A DNA stretch of 64,000 nucleotides from Domibacillus iocasae (GCF_001750285.1 NZ_MAMP01000024.1:62001-126000), one strand, 5' to 3'. Positions 47,657-57,471 are shown, counted from the stretch's first letter. Notes: generated by a model from the sequence alone, not told the origin. Made by a program: numbers and translations.

Positions 47657-48415
47657 TTACTCACTCTCCAATAATTGAAGAAGCGTTTTGCGAAGCTGGT
47701 GCAGCTGTGTGTCAATTCCTGCATCAATTCGGCCATTTGACGTTTCAATAAAACAAGTATTTTCGTCCGCTTCTTCATTAGGGAAGATATAACAATTTAT
47801 TTCACTTGGAAAAAGGGCTTCGATTTCATCTTTTTGAGAAATCACTAATTCATATCTTCCGGGATGCACATGTATTTGCACTTCTTTTTGATTCCTTACT
47901 TCTTTTAATGCCGAGCGGACTATACCTATAAACGACTCATCGTCTTTTTGCAGTTCTGAACGAAGAATCTTTTCGGCACAAATGATGGCAAGCTCCACAA
48001 TTGTACGTTCCGATCGTTCGACATTTTTTTCGTATTCAACTTTTGATGAATTGACGATTGACCTTGCTTCATCGATCAGCGCCCTTGTTTCCTGATAGCC
48101 AGCTTCCCGGCCTTCCTGCGCTCCTTGCTGGAAAGCTTGTTCATACGCTTCAAGCTGTAGCCGTTCTTTTTCTTGTTCCCATTGCTGCTGCCAGTTTGAT
48201 GCTTCCAACATGATTTGCTGCTTTTGATCCTTCGCTTGCTTAATAATGGCTTTTGCCTGGTGATTCGCTTCTTCAATCAACATTGACCGTTCTTTTGAAA
48301 AATCAGGAACGGCTTTTTCTTCATGTTCATTATTTACATAAAAAGGCTTTATTTCGATAACTCGCTTTGGGTTCTCATTCGCGTTTGGAAACCCATCTCG
48401 TTCAAAATTAGACAA
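47657..48415 (-). CDS. fliH: FliI regulator FliH, probable TTG start
   Basis: FliH binds FliI and docks it at the C-ring. The product is helical with a long coiled coil (about 35-110, rich in Gln and Glu), then a conserved C-terminal domain (VELAIICAEKILRSELQKDDESFIGIVRSALKEV). I choose a TTG (48413-48415, MSNFERDGF, 252 residues) 9 bases after GGAGGAG and overlapping the fliG stop; an ATG nine bases further upstream sits only 2 bases from that site. The true start is not certain. Confidence 0.9.
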   Translation of the reverse strand: MSNFERDGFPNANENPKRVIEIKPFYVNNEHEEKAVPDFSKERSMLIEEANHQAKAIIKQAKDQKQQIMLEASNWQQQWEQEKERLQLEAYEQAFQQGAQEGREAGYQETRALIDEARSIVNSSKVEYEKNVERSERTIVELAIICAEKILRSELQKDDESFIGIVRSALKEVRNQKEVQIHVHPGRYELVISQKDEIEALFPSEINCYIFPNEEADENTCFIETSNGRIDAGIDTQLHQLRKTLLQLLESE

Positions 48416-49421
48416 TAATATCATCTCCTCCACCGCGGGCGATAATAATTTCACCGGTTTCCTCTAGGCGGCGGATTGCTGCAACAATTCGGGACTGCGC
48501 TTCTTCAACATCACGAAGCCGAACGGGACCCATATATTCCATTTCTTCTTTAAAAGTTTCAACCATACGCTGTGACATATTTCGGAAAACAACTTCCTTC
48601 ACTTCTTCGCTGGACACTTTTAGCGACAGCAGCAAATCTTCATTTTCACAGTCGCGAATAACACGCTGAATGGACCGATTATCAAGTGTAACAATGTCTT
48701 CGAAGACAAACATGCGCTTTTTGATTTCTTCCGCAAGTTCGGGATCTTGTATTTCGAGGGCATCGAGAATCGTTTTTTCAGTTGAACGATCTACGCCATT
48801 CAACACTTCGACCACAGCTTCGACACCGCCAGTTTGCGTATAGTCCTGTGTCACAGTCGAGCTTAATTTCCGCTCCAAAATCGCTTCGACTTCGTTAATG
48901 ATTTCAGGCGATGTACTGTCCATGATCGCAATTCTTTTGGCAATATCCGCCTGAACTTCCTGCGGTAATTCAGACAAAATCTGCCCCGCCTGCTGTGGAT
49001 CCAGATAAGAAAGAATAAGGGCAATCGTCTGCGGATGTTCATTTTGAATAAAATTCAATATCTGCGCAGCGTCCGCCCGGCGCGCAAAGTCAAATGGGCG
49101 AACCTGTAATGACGACGTTAAACGGTTAATAATATTTTGCGCCTGATCTTGTCCAAGCGCTTTTTCAAGTACCGTTTTTGCATAGCCAATTCCGCCTTGG
49201 GAAATATAATCCTGTGCGAGCGCAATATTATGAAACTCTTCAAATATTTCTTCTTTTACATCCGTATCCACTTTTTTCACACTGGAAATTTCCAGTGTCA
49301 GCCGTTCGATCTCTTCTTCCGATAAATGCTTATAAACTGAAGCAGAATAATCCGGTCCGAGAGAAATAAGCAGGATCGCGGCTTTTTGTTTTCCAGTCAG
49401 TTTTTTCTCGCGTGCAGCCAT
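48408..49421 (-). CDS. fliG: Flagellar motor switch protein FliG
   Basis: FliG attaches the C-ring to FliF and contacts the stators to make torque. Three domains are visible: N (LTGKQKAAILLISLGPDYSASVYKHL), middle with the EHPQTIALILSYLDP motif (about 131-145), and C with the charged torque helix (DDIVTLDNRSIQRVI- region; here EDIVTLDNRSIQRVIRDCE, about 252-270). The 337-residue length matches B. subtilis (338). It lies 10 bases after fliF. Confidence 0.98.
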   Translation of the reverse strand: MAAREKKLTGKQKAAILLISLGPDYSASVYKHLSEEEIERLTLEISSVKKVDTDVKEEIFEEFHNIALAQDYISQGGIGYAKTVLEKALGQDQAQNIINRLTSSLQVRPFDFARRADAAQILNFIQNEHPQTIALILSYLDPQQAGQILSELPQEVQADIAKRIAIMDSTSPEIINEVEAILERKLSSTVTQDYTQTGGVEAVVEVLNGVDRSTEKTILDALEIQDPELAEEIKKRMFVFEDIVTLDNRSIQRVIRDCENEDLLLSLKVSSEEVKEVVFRNMSQRMVETFKEEMEYMGPVRLRDVEEAQSRIVAAIRRLEETGEIIIARGGGDDIIV

Positions 49422-49431
49422 CTAATCTCTC

Positions 49432-51000
49432 CTATTCCTCAGACAGCCATGTGCGAAGCAGCTTTGCGAATTCTTCAGGCTTTTCTTTCGCCATTTTTTC
49501 CAGCTGCTTACGTCGTGTACTGCTTTCTGTTTCATTCAGCAATTCTTCTATCTCTTCTTCAAGTTCTTCTTCAAATTCTTCTTCCTCTTCTGCTCGACGT
49601 CTTCTTACCATCATGAAGATTAACACACCAATAATTACGATCAGAATACCGCCAATGAGGTATACCCACCACGGAATAGAAGAAGCAGGTTCTTCCTCAA
49701 ATGTCACTTTCCCGTTTAGCTCCTGAACCGAAACAGTAATTTTTTCTTCAAGTGCCTGATCAGTCAAATCAGCATTGTAGCTCTCATCAACAGACGTTCT
49801 GACAATATTCCCAAGCAATTGTTGAATATCTTCTACGCTTTGGTCAGGCATTGAATCAGGATCATCCGGTGTCGGCGGTTCAACCATAACCTGAATGCCG
49901 AGGTCACGAATTTTATATGGACTTTCAGTAATTTCACGACGGATTCGATTGACTTCATTATTGATTGTCTCTTCTGACCGCTCGTAGTCGCCGGTGCCTG
50001 TCGTTCCTTCAAGATAGGTCGCCGTATCCCCCGCATCTTCTGCCTGAGGAATCCCGCCTGCGCCTGCTGCATCACCTGTATATGTTTCGGTAATTCGCTG
50101 GGCGCTAATTTGAATGCCTTCCATATTTTCTTCATCAACTGGTTCTACGAGGTTTTCTTCCCGGTTTTCCTGGGTAAAGTCTATATCAGCTGTAACAGTT
50201 GCAACAACCTTGTCAGCACCCATCAGTGTACCTAACATACTTTGAACTTGGCGCTGAACATCCCGTTCTACTTGCTTTTTCACAGCTATTTGCTGTTCAA
50301 ATGAATCTCCTGAACTGCTTCCTGCACCAGCAAGATCAAAATACTCAAAGTTTTGGTTCATAATGACGATATTATCAACAGGAAGGTTTGGCACACTTTT
50401 TGATACTAAATGATAAAGTGATTTAATTTGTTTTTCATCAAATTGATAACCAGGCTCCGTGTTCAATACAACTGATGCAGATGCCTGTTCGGCTTCTTCT
50501 GTAACAAAAATTTGCTCTTGGGGAAGGTTAATCATGACATTTGCGTCTTTTACCCCTTCAATTCCCTGAATGAGTGTTCCAAGTTCTGTCTGCATCGCAT
50601 CAAGCTTCAAGACATTAAACTCATTATCTGTCATACCAAATCCGGCGTTTTGGCTGAAAAAGCTATAATCAATTGTTCCGGATTGAGGAAGCCCTTCTGC
50701 TGCTAAATCTACTTTTAAGGTGTCGACAGACTCTTCCGGAACGAGAATGCCTGTCCCTCCTTCTGTAATTTCATACGGAATGCCCCGTCCATCCAGATTT
50801 TCTTTTACCGCACCGATTTCAGAGGGCGATAGTTCACTGTAGAGCGGAGCCATCGTTGTTCTTGTTGTAAAAAAAACGATTAGTGACAAAGAAAGAACGA
50901 AAAGGGCAAAGAGTGTCGTTCCAATCACTTTTTGTTTTTTTGATCGAGTGTTCCAATATTCTTTTATTCTTGCAAGCTGCTGTTTTAAATTTTCGTTCAT
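49432..51000 (-). CDS. fliF: Flagellar MS-ring protein FliF
   Basis: FliF forms the MS ring in the membrane, the base on which the flagellum is built. Two membrane helices flank a large external part: about residues 26-46 and 430-450. The RBM1/RBM2 secretin-like domain includes APLYSELSPSEIGAVKENLD. The C-terminal cytosolic tail is acidic (a run rich in Glu near 470) and ends with KPEEFAKLLRTWLSEE, the FliG-binding segment. It is 522 residues, close to B. subtilis (536). Confidence 0.98.
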   Translation of the reverse strand: MNENLKQQLARIKEYWNTRSKKQKVIGTTLFALFVLSLSLIVFFTTRTTMAPLYSELSPSEIGAVKENLDGRGIPYEITEGGTGILVPEESVDTLKVDLAAEGLPQSGTIDYSFFSQNAGFGMTDNEFNVLKLDAMQTELGTLIQGIEGVKDANVMINLPQEQIFVTEEAEQASASVVLNTEPGYQFDEKQIKSLYHLVSKSVPNLPVDNIVIMNQNFEYFDLAGAGSSSGDSFEQQIAVKKQVERDVQRQVQSMLGTLMGADKVVATVTADIDFTQENREENLVEPVDEENMEGIQISAQRITETYTGDAAGAGGIPQAEDAGDTATYLEGTTGTGDYERSEETINNEVNRIRREITESPYKIRDLGIQVMVEPPTPDDPDSMPDQSVEDIQQLLGNIVRTSVDESYNADLTDQALEEKITVSVQELNGKVTFEEEPASSIPWWVYLIGGILIVIIGVLIFMMVRRRRAEEEEEFEEELEEEIEELLNETESSTRRKQLEKMAKEKPEEFAKLLRTWLSEE

Positions 51001-51033
51001 TACAATCCCCCGGTCACTTCAATGCCTCAGACA

Positions 51034-51339
51034 TTACATTTGCATTCGCATGATTTCCTGATACGCTTCTATTGCTTTATTACGGACTTCCAGCGTTAAC
51101 TGCATCGTGACTCCTGATTTTTGGGCTGCCGCCATAACTTGGTGAATATCAACATTTTCCCCATTAATCATTTTTGTTGTTAATGAATTGGACTCCGCTT
51201 CTGTCTTCATAACGCCATTCAATGAATCTTTTAAAAAATCGGCAAATTTTTGCTGAGATTCATAAGGCGTCGCTGTCTTTTTCACACTGCTGGATTCTAT
51301 CATTGCTGAAGAAACAGCATTTAGTGCTTCTATCGCCAT
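51034..51339 (-). CDS. fliE: Flagellar hook-basal body adaptor FliE
   Basis: FliE is the junction protein between the MS ring and the rod. The 101-residue product has the conserved SQQKFADFLKDSLNGV segment and the C-terminal VMAAAQKSGVTMQLTLEVRNKAIEAYQEIMRMQM helix pair. The length is close to B. subtilis FliE (106). It lies between flgC and fliF with an AGGAGAG site. Confidence 0.97.
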   Translation of the reverse strand: MAIEALNAVSSAMIESSSVKKTATPYESQQKFADFLKDSLNGVMKTEAESNSLTTKMINGENVDIHQVMAAAQKSGVTMQLTLEVRNKAIEAYQEIMRMQM

Positions 51340-51352
51340 TTATTTTCTCTCC

Positions 51353-51799
51353 TTATTTCCCAATTTCAAGAGCTTTTGTCATCATTGCCTTCGATGCATT
51401 AAAGACAGTTACATTCGCTTCATAAGAACGGGTCGTACTCATTAAGTCCACCATTTCACGTAACGGATCTACATTTGGCATATTAACGTACCCTTCTTCG
51501 TTTGCATCCGGATGTTCAGGATCATAAATTAATTTGTTCGGTGTTTCTGTATCCTCAACAATTTTCGTGACTTTTACCCCACTCCCCGCTTCCTGGCGAT
51601 TTGCTGCCATTTGTAAAAAGCTTGAAAAGGAATTTCCTTTCGGTTGCAAAACGACTGATTTACGCTGATAAGGCTGCCATTCTCCATCGACCAGTTTAGC
51701 TCTCGTAGACTCAGCGTTTGCCATATTTGATGAAACAACATCCATTCGAAGCCGTTGAGCCGTCAAAGCAGATGCAGTAATATTCATGCCGTTAAACAT
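51353..51799 (-). CDS. flgC: Flagellar proximal rod protein FlgC
   Basis: FlgC is a proximal rod subunit. The N-terminal rod motif ALTAQRLRMDVVSSNMANAEST (about 12-33) and the C-terminal YVNMPNVDPLREMVDLMSTTRSYEANVTVFNASKAMM helix are diagnostic. It is 148 residues, like B. subtilis (150). It follows flgB by 2 bases and is likely translationally coupled. Confidence 0.98.
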   Translation of the reverse strand: MFNGMNITASALTAQRLRMDVVSSNMANAESTRAKLVDGEWQPYQRKSVVLQPKGNSFSSFLQMAANRQEAGSGVKVTKIVEDTETPNKLIYDPEHPDANEEGYVNMPNVDPLREMVDLMSTTRSYEANVTVFNASKAMMTKALEIGK

Positions 51800-51801
51800 A
51801 T

Positions 51802-52188
51802 TTATCTGCCTCCTTTAATGATGTTTGTTAAAGAAGAATATTTGGAACTCAGCCGATCTGTCAACGCATTGTAGTAAATTTGATTTTCAGCCATTTTTGA
51901 CATCTCGGTGTCTAAATCTACACTATTACCACTTTCATTGTAGGACATATTTCGTACAGTCATTACTGTGCTATTTGACTGCACCGAAAAATCAAAATGC
52001 CTGCTGTCTGTCCGGTTATTTTGAAAATCATTTTTACTATTTTCCAACATTTTCTTAAAACCCACTTCTTTGGCTTTGTAATTCGGGGTATCAACATTTG
52101 CAATATTATTTGCGATTGTTTTTTGTTTTAATGATGCGTAATCCAAACCTCGTTCCAACGAGGTTATTGAACTTGAAAAGAGGTTCAA
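51802..52188 (-). CDS. flgB: Flagellar proximal rod protein FlgB, probable TTG start
   Basis: FlgB is the first gene of the fla/che operon and a proximal rod subunit. The rod motif LKQKTIANNIANVDTPNYKAK is present near residue 22. I choose a TTG (52186-52188), giving MNLFSSSITSLERGLDYAS and 128 residues, which aligns with the B. subtilis MDLFS start and lies 8 bases after GGAG; a GTG three codons upstream overlaps that site. The AT-rich 5' untranslated region is about 150 bases long. Confidence 0.95.
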   Translation of the reverse strand: MNLFSSSITSLERGLDYASLKQKTIANNIANVDTPNYKAKEVGFKKMLENSKNDFQNNRTDSRHFDFSVQSNSTVMTVRNMSYNESGNSVDLDTEMSKMAENQIYYNALTDRLSSKYSSLTNIIKGGR

Positions 52189-52343
52189 TTCAACCACTCC
52201 ATTTTTAAAATTCTTAATTTAATAATTATGTACTTAAAGAAATATAACATAAAAGTCATTTTTCGACATGTATCTTAACAAAAATAACAAAAAAATTTCA
52301 TATCTTATCAATACAGGGAGTAATTTGTCATATTCCTATAAGT

Positions 52344-52372
52344 ATTATACATTGCTGTCAACTTTTGTACAA
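52344..52372 (-). promoter_or_regulatory. Sigma-A-type promoter of the fla/che operon
   Basis: On the minus strand TTGTAC (52367-52372) and TATAAT (52344-52349) are 17 bases apart, downstream of the codY terminator and about 155 bases before flgB. A TTGACA also occurs inside the spacer but has no -10 at a good distance. The gap 52198-52343 is very AT-rich; I see no clear sigma-D box and no good CodY box in it. Confidence 0.65.
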
Positions 52373-52385
52373 AAAAGTATATAAA

Positions 52386-52424
52386 AAAGGTACCGGCGGA
52401 ATAAATAATTCCGCCGATACCTTA
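52386..52424 (-). terminator. Intrinsic terminator of the xerC-hslVU-codY operon
   Basis: The minus strand forms AAGGTAtCGGCGGAATT-ATTT-ATTCCGCCGgTACCTT followed by TTTTAT. The stem is about 16 pairs with one G-U pair. It separates codY from the fla/che promoter. Confidence 0.92.
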
Positions 52425-52427
52425 AAA

Positions 52428-53207
52428 TTAGTTAGATTTCAATTTTTCCAATTCCATCAAAAATTTATTATTTAATACTTTAATATACGTGCCCTTCATT
52501 CCAAGTGAACGCGATTCAATGACACCAGCACTTTCGAGTTTTCGAAGTGCATTTACAATAACTGAACGGGTAATGCCAACACGGTCTGCAATTTTCGAGG
52601 CCACAAGCAGTCCTTCTTTTCCATCGAGCTCTTCAAAAATATGTTCAATGGCTTCGAGCTCACTATAAGAAAGGGAACTGATCGCCATTTGAACAACTGC
52701 TTTGCTGCGTGCCTCTTCCTGCATCTCTTCTGCTTTTTCACGCAAAATTTCCATTCCAACAACGGTCGCACCGTATTCCGCCAAAATTAAATCATCATCA
52801 TGAAATTGCTCCTCTAGACGAGCTAATACAAGTGTTCCAAGGCGTTCACCAGCACCTACAATAGGAACAATTGTCGTTAAGCCGCTTTGAAATAATTCTT
52901 TATTTTCAACCGGAAATGCTGTGTATTCGCTGTTTACATCCAAATTTGATGATGTTTCCGTTATATTGAATAAGTTTTTTGTGTATCGCTCAGGAAATTG
53001 ACGCTCCACAAGCATTTGCTTCATTCGTTCATTTTCAATTTGCTGGTTTACACCGAATCCAAGCAATTTGCCACGGCGGCTGACGACAAAAATATTTGCT
53101 TCAATCACTTCAGAAAGAGATTCAGCCATTTCTTTAAAGTTTACTGTTTTACCCGCTGCATTTTGCAGCATTTTGTTTATTTTCCTTGTTTTCGCTAAAA
53201 GATTCAT
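52428..53207 (-). CDS. codY: Global regulator CodY
   Basis: CodY is the GTP- and branched-chain-amino-acid-sensing repressor of low-GC Gram-positives and controls nutrition, competence and motility genes. The N-terminal GAF domain (about 1-155) is followed by a winged helix-turn-helix with [24 protein letters not shown] (about 205-228) and [14 protein letters not shown]. It is 259 residues, the same as B. subtilis. It is the last gene of the xerC-hslV-hslU-codY operon and lies next to the fla/che promoter it is known to repress in B. subtilis. Confidence 0.99.
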   Translation of the reverse strand: MNLLAKTRKINKMLQNAAGKTVNFKEMAESLSEVIEANIFVVSRRGKLLGFGVNQQIENERMKQMLVERQFPERYTKNLFNITETSSNLDVNSEYTAFPVENKELFQSGLTTIVPIVGAGERLGTLVLARLEEQFHDDDLILAEYGATVVGMEILREKAEEMQEEARSKAVVQMAISSLSYSELEAIEHIFEELDGKEGLLVASKIADRVGITRSVIVNALRKLESAGVIESRSLGMKGTYIKVLNNKFLMELEKLKSN

Positions 53208-53227
53208 GTTGTGGTTCCTCCGATTGA

Positions 53228-54637
53228 TTATAAAATAAATTCACTTAAGTCTTTGTTTTTTGAAATCGCAGATAATTTTTCATCTACATATTGTGGTGTG
53301 ATTGTGATTTGCTCCATTGTAACATCCGGCGCTTCAAACGATAGATCTTCAAGCAGCTTCTCCATAATGGTATGAAGACGGCGCGCCCCAATATTATCGG
53401 TTTCACTATTCACATGAAAGGCAATTTCAGCAAGGCGCTGAACAGCTTCTTCAGTAAAATCGATTCGGATGTCCTCTGTTTCAAGCAATGCTTTGTACTG
53501 TTTTAAAAGCGCATTATCCGGCTCCACTAAAATACGAACAAAATCGTCCGTTGATAATTTTTCCAGCTCAACCCGAATCGGAAAGCGGCCTTGCAGCTCT
53601 GGAATTAAATCCGATGGCTTTGACATATGAAATGCTCCCGCGGCGATAAATAAAATATAATCGGTTTTCACGGTCCCGTATTTTGTTACGATTGTTGATC
53701 CTTCCACAATCGGTAAAATATCACGCTGGACACCTTCGCGCGAGACATTTGCTCCTGACTGAGCTCCGCCTTTCACCGCAATTTTATCCACTTCATCAAT
53801 AAAAATAATACCGGTTTGTTCAGCCCGTCTGACCGCTTCTTGTGTTACTTCATCCATGTCGATCAGCTTTTGCGCTTCTTCCTGTTCTAAAACAGGGCGC
53901 GCGTCTTTCACTGTCAGTTTTTTCTTCTTTTTCTTTTTGGGCATAAGGCCGCCAAGTGCATCCTGCATGTTCATGCCCATTTGCTCCATCCCTGAACCTT
54001 GAAATAAATCGAACATAGAAGGAGGCTGTTCTTCCACTTCAACTGTAATCACTTCATTTTCCAGCTCGCCAGCTGCGAGTTTTTGCTCAATTAAACGCCG
54101 CTTTTCAAAAATAGACGTATCTTCCGCTGGCTCTTCCTGTTCTTCCTGCTGGCCGGTGCTGCCCCCAAAAAGCATTTCAAATGGGTTTTTCACCGATGCT
54201 CCTTTTTTACGTGACGGGACGAGTAATTCAACAAGGCGGCGGTTTGCAGCTTTTTTTGCCGGTTCACGTACATCATCCATTTTCTCTTCTTTGACGAGCC
54301 GGACAGCCGTTTCAGCTAAATCCCGCACCATTGATTCTACATCGCGGCCCACATAACCAACTTCCGTAAACTTGGTTGCCTCCACTTTAATAAACGGTGC
54401 ACCTGCAAGCTTCGCCATACGTCGTGCAATTTCAGTTTTCCCAACTCCTGTTGGCCCGATCATCAGCATGTTTTTCGGAATAATTTCATCGCGAATTGTA
54501 TCATCCAACAAACTCCGGCGATAGCGGTTACGCAGTGCAACAGCAACGGCTTTTTTCGCTTCTTTTTGTCCAACTATATATTGATCCAAGCGCTCAACAA
54601 TTTGACGAGGCGTCATATTCATGGCATTCGGCTTCAT
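53228..54637 (-). CDS. hslU: ATP-dependent protease ATPase subunit HslU (ClpY)
   Basis: HslU is the hexameric AAA+ unfoldase of the HslVU protease. Walker A is [14 protein letters not shown] and Walker B is [10 protein letters not shown]; the pore motif region [11 protein letters not shown] and an I-domain (about 110-245) with a seven-lysine run are present. I choose the ATG ending at 54637 ([12 protein letters not shown], 469 residues), 7 bases after GAGGAG. B. subtilis ClpY has 467 residues. Confidence 0.98.
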   Translation of the reverse strand: MKPNAMNMTPRQIVERLDQYIVGQKEAKKAVAVALRNRYRRSLLDDTIRDEIIPKNMLMIGPTGVGKTEIARRMAKLAGAPFIKVEATKFTEVGYVGRDVESMVRDLAETAVRLVKEEKMDDVREPAKKAANRRLVELLVPSRKKGASVKNPFEMLFGGSTGQQEEQEEPAEDTSIFEKRRLIEQKLAAGELENEVITVEVEEQPPSMFDLFQGSGMEQMGMNMQDALGGLMPKKKKKKKLTVKDARPVLEQEEAQKLIDMDEVTQEAVRRAEQTGIIFIDEVDKIAVKGGAQSGANVSREGVQRDILPIVEGSTIVTKYGTVKTDYILFIAAGAFHMSKPSDLIPELQGRFPIRVELEKLSTDDFVRILVEPDNALLKQYKALLETEDIRIDFTEEAVQRLAEIAFHVNSETDNIGARRLHTIMEKLLEDLSFEAPDVTMEQITITPQYVDEKLSAISKNKDLSEFIL

Positions 54638-54648
54638 TTTCCCACTCC

Positions 54649-55191
54649 TCACTGCAATTCTTCCACAATAATATTATGGTTCGTATACACACATATATCC
54701 GCCGCTGTTTTCAATGCAGCTTCTGCAATTTCCGCTGCTGATAATTGAACAGCATACTGCTTTAATGCCCGTCCTGCCGACAATGCATAATTGCCTCCTG
54801 ATCCAATCGCCAGAATTCCGTCATCCGGTTCAATGACTTCACCCGTTCCAGAAACAAGCAGCAAATTGTCCTTATCCATCACAATCAGCATGGCTTCTAA
54901 ACGGCGAAGCATTTTATCTGTGCGCCACTCTTTTGCAAGCTCAACAGCCGCCCTCTGAAGATTGCCGCTGTATTCATTCAGCTTTTTCTCAAACAATTCA
55001 AACAGTGTAAATGCATCCGCAACAGAACCTGCAAAGCCAGCTACCACTTTTCCATTAAAAAGACGGCGTACTTTTTTCGCTGTATGTTTCATGACGACGG
55101 CATTTCCGAACGTCACCTGCCCATCGCCTGCTATAGCGGATGAGCCGTTATGCTTTACTGCAAATATCGTTGTCGCGTGAAATTCTCCCAC
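54649..55191 (-). CDS. hslV: ATP-dependent protease peptidase subunit HslV (ClpQ)
   Basis: HslV is the proteasome-beta-like peptidase of HslVU. The 180-residue product contains [25 protein letters not shown] and the [33 protein letters not shown] core. It begins [12 protein letters not shown]. In B. subtilis the start is MSSFHATT and a serine nucleophile has been reported; here residue 2 is glycine, so the nucleophile must be a threonine of the TT pair (T7 or T8) after processing. It lies 14 bases after xerC. Confidence 0.98.
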   Translation of the reverse strand: MGEFHATTIFAVKHNGSSAIAGDGQVTFGNAVVMKHTAKKVRRLFNGKVVAGFAGSVADAFTLFELFEKKLNEYSGNLQRAAVELAKEWRTDKMLRRLEAMLIVMDKDNLLLVSGTGEVIEPDDGILAIGSGGNYALSAGRALKQYAVQLSAAEIAEAALKTAADICVYTNHNIIVEELQ

Positions 55192-55205
55192 TTATTATCT
55201 CTCCT

Positions 55206-56105
55206 TTACGCGCGTGGATGATGATTCCGGTATGTGTGCTGCAAATGCTCTTTCGTAATATGTGTATACATTTGAGTAGACGACAGGCTGGCATGTCCGA
55301 GCAGTTCCTGCACGGTTCTCATATCCGCTCCGTTATTTAACATATGCGTCGCAAAAGTATGCCTTAACATATGCGGATGAATTTTCCCTGATAACGATGC
55401 TTTTTGGATTAATCCATTTAAAATATGACGAATGCCGCCTGTGGTAATCGGGGCACCTCTAAAATTAACGAACAGCTTGTTATGATCTAGTTTTTTCATT
55501 AACATTGCCCTGCTGTTTTGCACATAATTTTCCACCGCTTCGGCGGCAAAGCTGCCATATGGGACATAACGCTCTTTGCCGCCTTTTCCATGTACGAGCA
55601 GGATGCCGAGGTGCGCATCAAGGTCTGTAAGTGCAAGGCCCGCACATTCACTCACCCGGATACCTGTTCCATATAAAATTTCAAGCAGTGCGCGGTTTCG
55701 AATAGAAAGGAGGTCTGGCCCTTCAACCGTTTCAAATAATTCCCGTATTTCTTCTTCATAAAAAAAAGAAGGGAGTTTTTTCGTTCCTTTTGGGCGGTGG
55801 ACAAGCAAAAAAGGATTTTCTTCCACCACTTGTTCCCTCATTAAAAAACGGTAAAACCCGCGGATGGCGGATATTTTTCGGGAAACAGAGGCACGGGCCA
55901 TTTTCTTTTCGTGAAGCCGCGTTAAGTATAAACGAGCTGTCTGGTGTGTGACATCCGTCAAATCCGCTATCTGCTGTTCGTCCATAAACATAAAAAAGTG
56001 CTCCAGGTCATCACGATAACTTTTCACCGTGTGAACAGAGTTGTTTTTTTCAATTTGCAAATATGCAAAATAGGAATGTGTATAATTTTTGAAAAGTTTA
56101 GACAT
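55206..56105 (-). CDS. xerC: Tyrosine recombinase XerC (CodV)
   Basis: XerC acts with XerD at dif to resolve chromosome dimers; in B. subtilis it is called CodV. The catalytic residues are R150 (YGTGIRVSE), H245 and R248 (HPHMLRHTFATHML), H271 (LLGHASLSSTQMYTH) and nucleophile Y280. The N-terminal SAM-like domain (1-90) binds the DNA core. It is 299 residues. It is the first gene of the hslVU-codY operon and has its own promoter. Confidence 0.97.
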   Translation of the reverse strand: MSKLFKNYTHSYFAYLQIEKNNSVHTVKSYRDDLEHFFMFMDEQQIADLTDVTHQTARLYLTRLHEKKMARASVSRKISAIRGFYRFLMREQVVEENPFLLVHRPKGTKKLPSFFYEEEIRELFETVEGPDLLSIRNRALLEILYGTGIRVSECAGLALTDLDAHLGILLVHGKGGKERYVPYGSFAAEAVENYVQNSRAMLMKKLDHNKLFVNFRGAPITTGGIRHILNGLIQKASLSGKIHPHMLRHTFATHMLNNGADMRTVQELLGHASLSSTQMYTHITKEHLQHTYRNHHPRA

Positions 56106-56118
56106 TTCCCCACCTCAT

Positions 56119-56155
56119 AAAAGGGCTACTAAATGATAACACATGTTAGCAGCCC
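56119..56155 (-). terminator. Terminator-like hairpin after trmFO, overlapping the xerC promoter
   Basis: On the minus strand GGGCTGCTAA and TTAGTAGCCC pair with one G-U pair around a 13-base loop, followed by TTTT. It lies right after the trmFO stop. The spacer and -10 box of the xerC promoter fall inside it. Confidence 0.65.
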
Positions 56156-56161
56156 CCGCAA
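56133..56161 (-). promoter_or_regulatory. Sigma-A-type promoter of xerC-hslVU-codY
   Basis: TTGCGG (56156-56161) and TATCAT (56133-56138) on the minus strand are 17 bases apart. The boxes match consensus at 4 and 5 of 6 positions. This fits the known B. subtilis codV operon promoter position. Confidence 0.6.
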
Positions 56162-56166
56162 TAAAT

Positions 56167-57471
56167 TTACAAACTTTTCGAAAAAGTTTGAATTGTTTCT
56201 AATGCACGCTCAGCAAGCGCTTCGTACCGTTCCTTTTTCCCTTTAATTTTCATCGGCAATGCTGGAAACAAGCCAAAGTTTGCGTTCATTGGCTGAAAGT
56301 TATCCGGCGAGGCGTGCGTAATGTAGTGCGCCATTCCGCCAATGGCTGTTTCCTGTGGTGCCGTAACAGGTTCTTGCCCCAATGCAAGTCTTGCTGCGTT
56401 TATGCCGGCCATTAAACCACTTGCTGCCGATTCCACATATCCTTCTACTCCTGTCATTTGCCCGGCAAAAAACAAATTCGGGCGCTCTTTCAGCTGATAC
56501 GTCGACAGCAGCGCTTTTGGCGAGTTAATAAACGTATTGCGGTGCATAACACCGTATCGGACAATTTCAATATTTTCAAGACCAGGAATAAGCTGAAGTA
56601 CTTCTTTTTGCGGTCCCCATTTTAAATGTGTCTGAAAACCAACAATGTTATAAAGTGTTCCAGCTGCGTTATCCTGACGAAGCTGAACGACCGCATATGG
56701 CCGCTTCCCTGTACGTGGATCTTCAAGACCGACCGGCTTCATCGGGCCGAACAGCATTGTTTTTTTGCCCCGGCTGGCCATCACTTCAATCGGCATGCAG
56801 CCTTCGAAGAAAATCTCTTTTTCAAATTCTTTTAGCGGCACTGTTTCCGCAGCAATGAGCGCTTCATAAAAACGATCAAACTCTTCTTCATTCATCGGGC
56901 AGTTTAAATAGGCGGCTTCTCCTTTGTCATACCGCGACTTTAAATACGCCACATCCATATTAATGCTGTCTTTTTCAATAATTGGTGCTGCAGCATCATA
57001 AAAATATAAATAATCTTCGCCAGTCAGCGCCTGAATTTTTTCAGCAAGGCCGCTCGTTGTTAACGGTCCTGTTGCAATAACAGTAATGCCTTCTGGAATC
57101 TCGGTTACTTCCTCATTGATGACCGTTACATTCGGATGATTTTTCACCCGCTCTGTTACATGTCCCGCAAATTCATGACGGTCAACAGCGAGTGCGCCGC
57201 CAGCCGGCACGGCACAGGCATCAGCTGAACTGATAATAACAGAATTCAAGCGGCGCATTTCTTCTTTTAAAACACCCACCGCATTTGTCAGTCCATTCGC
57301 GCGCAGCGAGTTGCTGCAGACGAGTTCAGCAAATTTATCCGTGTGATGGGCTGGTGTTTGCTTTACCGGGCGCATTTCATACAAGCGGACCTGCAGACCG
57401 CGTTCTGCAATTTGAAAAGCGGCCTCACTTCCAGCAAGTCCAGCTCCAATTACATTAATTGATTGATTCAT
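56167..57471 (-). CDS. trmFO: Folate-dependent tRNA methyltransferase TrmFO
   Basis: TrmFO uses methylene-tetrahydrofolate and FADH2 to make 5-methyluridine at position 54 of tRNA, the next base to the TruB site. The FAD-binding motif [21 protein letters not shown] is at residues 5-25; [21 protein letters not shown] (about 53-73) and [28 protein letters not shown] are family signatures. It is 434 residues, as in B. subtilis. It follows topA after a terminator. Confidence 0.98.
   Translation of the reverse strand: MNQSINVIGAGLAGSEAAFQIAERGLQVRLYEMRPVKQTPAHHTDKFAELVCSNSLRANGLTNAVGVLKEEMRRLNSVIISSADACAVPAGGALAVDRHEFAGHVTERVKNHPNVTVINEEVTEIPEGITVIATGPLTTSGLAEKIQALTGEDYLYFYDAAAPIIEKDSINMDVAYLKSRYDKGEAAYLNCPMNEEEFDRFYEALIAAETVPLKEFEKEIFFEGCMPIEVMASRGKKTMLFGPMKPVGLEDPRTGKRPYAVVQLRQDNAAGTLYNIVGFQTHLKWGPQKEVLQLIPGLENIEIVRYGVMHRNTFINSPKALLSTYQLKERPNLFFAGQMTGVEGYVESAASGLMAGINAARLALGQEPVTAPQETAIGGMAHYITHASPDNFQPMNANFGLFPALPMKIKGKKERYEALAERALETIQTFSKSL

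Noticed and set aside
52198-52343. Sigma-D promoter or CodY box in the flgB leader
   Set aside because: I looked for a TAAA/GCCGATAT pair and an AATTTTCWGAAAATT box; only weak partial matches expected in AT-rich DNA were found.
53900-53945. Run of seven lysine codons in hslU as a possible slippage or frameshift site
   Set aside because: The frame continues correctly into the conserved AAA+ region, codons alternate AAA/AAG, and a basic stretch is usual in the Bacillus I-domain.
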